Origin: Mycobacterium sp. DL | GTDB taxonomy: Bacteria > Actinomycetota > Actinomycetes > Mycobacteriales > Mycobacteriaceae | Assembly: GCF_039729195.1 (NCBI RefSeq) | Contig: NZ_CP155796.1 | Span: 868,001-932,000 of the forward strand | Length of the DNA: 64,000 bases | Direction of reading: 5' to 3' | Part shown: positions 59,799-64,000 of the stretch, piece after piece | Layout: each line of letters starts with the position of its first letter | Position numbering within the stretch: the stretch's first letter is position 1 | The notes under the pieces: model-generated | Told to the model about the DNA's origin: nothing | What the model saw: the letters and a program-made list of their open reading frames with translations, nothing else | The model's database searches: none | Program-made: the position numbers and the translations under genes

Positions 59799-60209
59799 TC
59801 AGGCAGTGACAACCCGCCGCGCAGTGACGTCCGGAAGGTGGCGCTCAGCGAGTTCGTAGTCGGCGTCGTCGTGGAGCACCACCAGTCCTCTGGCGGCCGC
59901 CGTCCCGCAGACGAGTAGATCGACGACCGACAGCGCGCGTGCCGCACCAACGCGCGCGAGGCGGCGTTGTGCCGAATCAATCCACTGCCACACCGATTTG
60001 GAGACCGGCACATCGGGGTAGACGTCGCGGAACATCGTGTTCATCTGGTCGAATTCGTCGGAGTTGCGCGCTGATCGCCGGAACTCGGCGCGTTGCGGTT
60101 CACACGAACCCACCGCCCCGCTGAGCAGAGGGACGCTCCAAGCCTCGGTGAGTTCGGCGTGCCGTTGCAGACGCCAGACTGCTGACGAGTCCACCAGGAA
60201 CTGGATCAA
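59799..60209 (-). CDS. vapC: VapC-type PIN domain toxin
   Basis: 136 aa. LIQFLVDSSAVWRL (start; Asp of the first acidic position), an internal Glu-rich helix and SVVDLLVCGTAA with the distal catalytic Asp, then VVLHDDADYE with the last acidic residues, show a PIN-domain endoribonuclease. A TTG start overlaps the stop codon of the antitoxin gene (TTGA), the usual coupled arrangement. VapC toxins cut tRNA or rRNA; the target here is not known. Confidence 0.85.
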   Translation of the reverse strand: MIQFLVDSSAVWRLQRHAELTEAWSVPLLSGAVGSCEPQRAEFRRSARNSDEFDQMNTMFRDVYPDVPVSKSVWQWIDSAQRRLARVGAARALSVVDLLVCGTAAARGLVVLHDDADYELAERHLPDVTARRVVTA

Positions 60210-60427
60210 ATCCCGGTGGCCTTCTCGTCGGCGCGCGCGGCGAGCCAGCCTTCGTAGTCCCAATTCTGTGCCTCGGCGCGGGACCGCGCCAGCGCCTCTG
60301 CCCGGCGGAACCGGGCCACATAGTCACGCATGGCGAGGTTGACGGCCTCTTTCTTGGTGTGCACCCCGGCGAGCTTCATGACCTCGGCCAGCGCTTCGTC
60401 GTCGAGGTCGATCTGGGTCACGGTCAC
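60206..60427 (-). CDS. vapB: VapB-type antitoxin
   Basis: 73 aa. MTVTQIDLDDEALAEVMKLA followed by TKKEAVNLAMRDYV is the VapB (ribbon-helix-helix) DNA-binding start, and the C-terminal tail with WDYEGWLAARADEK binds the toxin. Represses its own promoter in related systems. First gene of the pair. A palindromic element (60483-60549) lies 55 bp upstream. Confidence 0.88.
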   Translation of the reverse strand: MTVTQIDLDDEALAEVMKLAGVHTKKEAVNLAMRDYVARFRRAEALARSRAEAQNWDYEGWLAARADEKATGI

Positions 60428-60482
60428 AGCGCGCTCCCTCGATGTTGGCGATGTTGGTCGTCAGCATACATCGCCAACATGC

Positions 60483-60549
60483 CCCGTTGAGACTGTTCTG
60501 GCGGCGCGGGCCACTCAGTTTTTCCCGCCGTGGATGCAGTCTCGACGGG
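60483..60549. repeat. Palindromic repeat, family C copy 3, at the effector gene start
   Basis: 13-bp arms CCCGTTGAGACTG (60483-60495) and CAGTCTCGACGGG (60537-60549) with one mismatch. Unlike most copies it lies between divergent genes (vapB and the effector-like gene). Its right arm includes the GGGA that could serve as ribosome site for the GTG at 60557, so folding could mask translation start. Confidence 0.7.
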
Positions 60550-60556
60550 AGAATTG

Positions 60557-61969
60557 GTGCGCCTGGGCCTGTCGTGGGTGCGAAAGAATCAGAACGTGCT
60601 GCCCTCTCGTTCGACGCTGGAAAGCTGGCGCCCGGATACTCTCTCGACGTCATCAGCAGCCGTTCAATCCGGTGGTGACGGGGTGCGTGATGCGGTTTCG
60701 GCGATCGATGAGGCGTGCGAGCGGTTTCCCGAGGTGCAGGCGTGGTCAGGCCCTGCGCACGACGCGGCAGACGCAATGTTCGGGCGCGCAGACCTGCAGG
60801 CCCACCGCTTTCACGACTATGTCAGCGCCGTCGCGACCGCGCTCAGCGAAGGCGCTGAATCGATCGGGGCTGCGAGCAGACCGTTGCTCTCCCATGCCGA
60901 CGCACTCGACGCCGGGGCGTTGAATGTGACCGACCAGTGGGTCGTGCTCGTCGACCCCGTGTACGTGTCCGAAGAGGAGATGGCCCAGTTGCAGGCGGTC
61001 GCGATGAAGGAGCAGGCCGTGGTCAACACGATGGTGGTCGCCGTCGGCGACGCCGATAATGCGACGGCGGACGCGGTCGTGGCGGCAGGCGAGAAGTTCG
61101 GATTCGTCAAGGAAAGCGGACCCGACGCCGATCTGGCCGGCCTGCTGTTGCCCATGGATCGGCGCCCCGCCGATCAGGTGCCTGATCCGCGATCGCCGGT
61201 CGGCATGATCGCCCAGGAAGCGATCCGGTCGGCAGATGAGCAGCAGAACATCCGCGAAGTCACCTACTCGACCGACGAGTACGGAAACGAGGTGACGACG
61301 GCCGTCAAGCAGGACGGCAGCAAGACTGTCAGCTACCGCATGGACCCTTACGACGACACGAGCAAGATGAACTTCTTCATGATGGAGGAGTTCGACAAGA
61401 ACGGAAACTTCATTGCGCGCACGAGCTCGTGGCACGAGATGGTCAACGACGTCGACTACACGTCGATCACCTACGCCGACGGCTCGAACCTGACGATGTC
61501 GATGGACCCGACGGGCCACCGGAACGCCGGGTTCACCACAGCGGACGGCAGGCACAGCGCGGTCCCTGTCGAGTTGATCGACAGCCTCTCGTTGGCGACC
61601 ACCTCGGGAATGTCGGGGTTGGAGAAGCACATTGCGCGCGGCGGCTCGTTGCCGATGATCACCGCCGATTCGGTCGACAACATCGGCAAGACCATGAAGT
61701 TCGGCGGTCCGGCGCTGACGGCCGCGACGACGGTGTTCGACATGGTGATGGCCGACTCTGGTAAGGACAGGTGCGTCGCGCTGGTTGCGGGTGTCGCGAG
61801 TGGTGCCGGCGGCTGGGGTGGTGCGGAACTCGGTGCGGCCGCTGGGCTTGTCGGTGGCCCCCTGGCACCCGTGACGGTTCCGGGCGGGGCCATCCTCTTC
61901 GCGTTCTTTGGGGGACTCGGCGGCTCGAAACTCGGCAAGTTCATCGGTGATGTCGTATGTCCGTACTAG
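60557..61969 (+). CDS. WXG-like protein with glycine-rich hydrophobic C-terminus, candidate type VII effector
   Basis: 470 aa. The first ~140 residues are predicted helical with a WSG turn at 63-65 (EVQAWSGPAHDAADAMFG), like WXG100-type export domains. The middle (about 230-370) is a soluble, beta-rich region (EVTYSTDEYGNEVTTAV, MSMDPTGHRNAGFTTADG). The last ~60 residues are Gly/Ala-rich and hydrophobic (VAGVASGAGGWGGAELGAAA) with a terminal CPY, like glycine-zipper toxin or membrane-inserting tails. The gene overlaps the next by 13 bp. GTG at 60557 (or TTG at 60554) is the assumed start. No known family assigned. Confidence 0.68.
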   Translation: MRLGLSWVRKNQNVLPSRSTLESWRPDTLSTSSAAVQSGGDGVRDAVSAIDEACERFPEVQAWSGPAHDAADAMFGRADLQAHRFHDYVSAVATALSEGAESIGAASRPLLSHADALDAGALNVTDQWVVLVDPVYVSEEEMAQLQAVAMKEQAVVNTMVVAVGDADNATADAVVAAGEKFGFVKESGPDADLAGLLLPMDRRPADQVPDPRSPVGMIAQEAIRSADEQQNIREVTYSTDEYGNEVTTAVKQDGSKTVSYRMDPYDDTSKMNFFMMEEFDKNGNFIARTSSWHEMVNDVDYTSITYADGSNLTMSMDPTGHRNAGFTTADGRHSAVPVELIDSLSLATTSGMSGLEKHIARGGSLPMITADSVDNIGKTMKFGGPALTAATTVFDMVMADSGKDRCVALVAGVASGAGGWGGAELGAAAGLVGGPLAPVTVPGGAILFAFFGGLGGSKLGKFIGDVVCPY

Positions 61970-62730
61970 AACTGCCGGAGCCCGCGGGATGGCGTGGCGG
62001 ACGCACGTTCCTCAAGGTGGCGATTGTCGCCACGGCCGGCGTGGCGGCGGGTTACGCCTACCTCGGCGTGGCTGCGGCGACCCGCGGAAACTTCCTGACT
62101 ACAGCCGTGACGATCGGGTGGGCGGCCTTCTTGCTGACCTTCGTGGTGGCGATGCTGTTGGTCGCTGGTGGCCGAACTGCCGCGCGGACCACCAGCGATG
62201 CAACGGGTTTCACGATCTGGCCGGATAAGCGGTTCAGCATCGTGATGCTCGTCGGCGTAGTGGCGGCGATACCGAGTTGCATGCTATTCAGTGTCTGCGC
62301 ACCCTTTGGTGTCATTGAATTCGCCAATACCCGTATTTCGCAGTCGGTTTGGCCCGTCGCTACGGGATTCGTCGCGTTTGTTGGAATCACTGGCTTGATC
62401 ACTGCCTGGCGTCGCGGCGGAGTGGGACACGTCAAGTTGACCCCGGCCATGATCGAGAACGCGGACATCCTCAAGACCAGAGTCTTTGAGTGGGATGACG
62501 TGGTTGACGTCGCCGACCACGCGGAATCGAAGAAGGCCCGCCGAGCGGTGGTGCTTCGCCTGCGGGACGGCCACGAAGAGATCATCAGCGTCGCCGACAT
62601 CTACCTGCCCCGGGGCGTGGCGCTGTATTGGCTGGTGCGGCACTACTGGCGACACCCCGAGGACCGGACGGAGTTGGTGGACGCGCGGGCGGCCCAGCGC
62701 CTTCATGACGGTCGATTCGACCTGGCCTAG
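61957..62730 (+). CDS. Four-helix membrane protein, candidate immunity partner
   Basis: 257 aa. Four membrane helices at about 18-40, 46-72, 93-120 and 128-151, then a cytoplasmic domain of about 100 residues (ENADILKTRVFEWDDVVDVA, AVVLRLRDGHEEIISVADI) with PH-like strand pattern. The ATG lies 13 bp inside the upstream effector-like gene, so translation is coupled. Such membrane partners often protect the producer from its own pore-forming or membrane-active toxin. Immunity is inferred from context only; a transport or signalling role is possible. Confidence 0.68.
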   Translation: MSVLELPEPAGWRGGRTFLKVAIVATAGVAAGYAYLGVAAATRGNFLTTAVTIGWAAFLLTFVVAMLLVAGGRTAARTTSDATGFTIWPDKRFSIVMLVGVVAAIPSCMLFSVCAPFGVIEFANTRISQSVWPVATGFVAFVGITGLITAWRRGGVGHVKLTPAMIENADILKTRVFEWDDVVDVADHAESKKARRAVVLRLRDGHEEIISVADIYLPRGVALYWLVRHYWRHPEDRTELVDARAAQRLHDGRFDLA

Positions 62731-62732
62731 CG

Positions 62733-62858
62733 GCGTTGAGACTGCGCTGGCGGCGGACCCCGGCGTTGAGGCTGCGCTGACGGCGGGGTTTACTCACATT
62801 TCTCCGCCGTGGTTGCAGTCTCAACGGAGGTTGCCGCCGTGAATGCAGTCTCAGCGGG
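62733..62858. repeat. Nested pair of palindromic repeats, family C copies 4 and 5
   Basis: An outer left half (from 62734, GTTGAGACTGCGCTGGCGGC) is followed by a complete inner element (62763-62827, GTTGAGGCTGCG ... GCAGTCTCAACGG) and then an outer right half (62831-62858, GCCGCCGTGAATGCAGTCTCAGCG). The simplest reading is that one element inserted into the loop of another. Located between convergent genes. Confidence 0.75.
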
Positions 62859-62863
62859 AGAGG

Positions 62864-63892
62864 TCAGGTGTCGAGGGAGACAGCGCCGTCGCGCCACGTG
62901 TCGAGGATGTCGTCGACACGGCCGCGCACTCGGAGGCGGGCGTCGTCGCGATCAACCCCGGACATCAGCAGGTCGTCGTAGTCGGTGTCGACATGTCGGA
63001 CCGATGCGGTGACGGCGAGGCGGATCGCATCGGCGTCCAGGTTGCGGCCCGCGGCGCTGCGTCCGACGCGACCGCTGCCGCGCACAGCGGCGTGGTAGGC
63101 GATGGCCTCGGCGCGGGCGGGTGGGCAGCCGGGGAACTGTGCGCGGATCGCGACGGCGAACTCCACGCGGAACTTCTCGTCGGCCTCGGCGCGGTAGATC
63201 TGGTCTCGCGCTCGCTGCGTGGCGCGGACGTCGGCGTCCTCGAGGCACTGCCGGGCAGCGGCTTCGATCGCGTCGTTCTCGGCCAGAATGCCTTGGCGCT
63301 CATAACGATTGCGCCGTAAATTCCAGCGGACGACCACCGCCGAGAGCTGGCTCGCCTTCTTGGCGCGACGGGTCAGCGCGGCGTCCCCCGAGGGCAGGAA
63401 CACCAGATGGCCGAGGTCGGCGCAATCCAGACACAGCGCACCGGAGTTCGTCTTGAGGAGCAGATCGCCGCTCTCGTCGCCGCAGGAGGAACAGGTGAAA
63501 GCGTTGATCGCCGAGATCACGGTGAACCGCTGCGACGGTGCTCGCAGCCTCTCGGGTGCGGGTTGCTCGGTCGCCGCCCAGCGGACGCGAAAGGCACGGT
63601 CGAGGGTGGCGTCGCCGTCTGCGGTGAACTGCAGCTCGCCGTAATCCGTCTCCCACGACTTCAGGCCGTGGCCCTCCGCCCAGGCGCGCAGGGCATCGAG
63701 GGCCTCGAGCGTCCGAGCAGCGTCGACCTGTACGCCGAGGTCCAGAGAAGTGACGCGGCCCCGCTCCCACCGTTCGACATTCGCCGCCGCGAGCCACCCG
63801 AGGCCGACCAGGACGTCGATGGGCGTGACGAATCGCTGCTCGGCCAACGCGGCCTCAGCAATGTGTGCGACGCGAGTCTCCAAACGTGCCAT
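62864..63892 (-). CDS. DUF2293 protein with zinc ribbon
   Basis: 342 aa. A middle zinc-ribbon with Cys134, Cys137, Cys154 and Cys157 (CSSCGDESG and CLDCADLG) precedes the C-terminal DUF2293 region (FPGCPPARAEAIAYHAAVRG, SGRVGRSAAGR). The family is widespread and uncharacterised; basic and Cys-rich segments suggest nucleic-acid contact. ATG at 63892 has GGAGGTGCC just upstream. The frame stays open to the window edge, but that part reads as the family C repeat region. Confidence 0.82.
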   Translation of the reverse strand: MARLETRVAHIAEAALAEQRFVTPIDVLVGLGWLAAANVERWERGRVTSLDLGVQVDAARTLEALDALRAWAEGHGLKSWETDYGELQFTADGDATLDRAFRVRWAATEQPAPERLRAPSQRFTVISAINAFTCSSCGDESGDLLLKTNSGALCLDCADLGHLVFLPSGDAALTRRAKKASQLSAVVVRWNLRRNRYERQGILAENDAIEAAARQCLEDADVRATQRARDQIYRAEADEKFRVEFAVAIRAQFPGCPPARAEAIAYHAAVRGSGRVGRSAAGRNLDADAIRLAVTASVRHVDTDYDDLLMSGVDRDDARLRVRGRVDDILDTWRDGAVSLDT

Positions 63893-63939
63893 GGCACCTC
63901 CGAGGGTAATTCGGCGGTCCGACAGCAGTGCGTCGCTAC

Positions 63940-64000
63940 CTTTCAGACCGCGTCCACGGCGGGGTCTACTCGCACGTTGTCGCCCTGCACGCAGCCTCAA
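63940..64000. repeat. Degenerate palindromic repeat, family C copy 6 (cut by the window edge)
   Basis: ACGGCGGGGTCTACTCGCA resembles the family interior, and the end GCACGCAGCCTCAA resembles the right arm. The left arm is decayed. It lies upstream of the DUF2293 gene. Confidence 0.45.

Overview
The window is a stretch of high-GC actinobacterial chromosome, almost certainly from a rapidly growing Mycobacterium (Mycolicibacterium). The left end keeps the mycobacterial order menG - menJ - grcC1 - htpX - gpsA - yajQ. Other typical mycobacterial content includes an MmpL-type RND transporter, a fatty acyl-AMP ligase, a DesA3-type desaturase, a transmembrane Ser/Thr kinase, many TANNNT -10 boxes only 6-7 nt from start codons, and small DUF-family proteins that I know mainly from mycobacteria. 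No phage, insertion sequence, CRISPR array or replication origin was seen.

Layout. 1-11 kb: menaquinone and polyprenyl genes (menG, menJ, grcC1), htpX, two tandem secreted paralogues, gpsA, a WXG100-like/alpha-beta hydrolase with a coupled lipoprotein, yajQ and a tRNA-Tyr. 11-22.8 kb: thioesterase, TetR with a divergent acyltransferase, a large secreted sugar-dehydrogenase-like protein, a potassium block (KhtT, KhtU, Kv-type channel), haloalkane dehalogenase, SDR, AraC regulator and a proline-tailed membrane protein. 22.8-39.3 kb: a sugar-acid region. One nine-gene minus-strand operon runs substrate-binding lipoprotein - two permeases - two ATPases - TauE-like permease - IclR - glucarate dehydratase - 2-hydroxyacid dehydrogenase. 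A second minus-strand operon runs semialdehyde dehydrogenase - 5-dehydro-4-deoxyglucarate dehydratase - second glucarate-dehydratase-like enzyme - F420-type reductase - LysR. Together they encode a route from glucarate to 2-oxoglutarate, with candidate operators upstream of each. A 36-aa Cys-rich metallothionein-like gene lies between them.

40-57 kb: a kinase fused to an extracellular solute-binding domain, MmpL, P450, a coupled DUF5994 pair, cspA with hairpins on both sides, a glycosyltransferase/transglutaminase pair, desaturase, and three consecutive GAF-ANTAR proteins followed by a FAAL. 57-64 kb: a large secreted hydrolase sharing its export module with the protein at 13.7-15.5 kb, a VapBC pair, a candidate WXG-type effector with an overlapping membrane protein gene (possible immunity), and a DUF2293 protein.

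Across the whole window, intergenic gaps, mainly those between convergent genes, carry recurring long inverted repeats that fall into four sequence families (called A-D here). One family C copy is nested inside another, and one overlaps the start region of the candidate effector gene. These repeats and the effector/immunity block are the most interesting material here.
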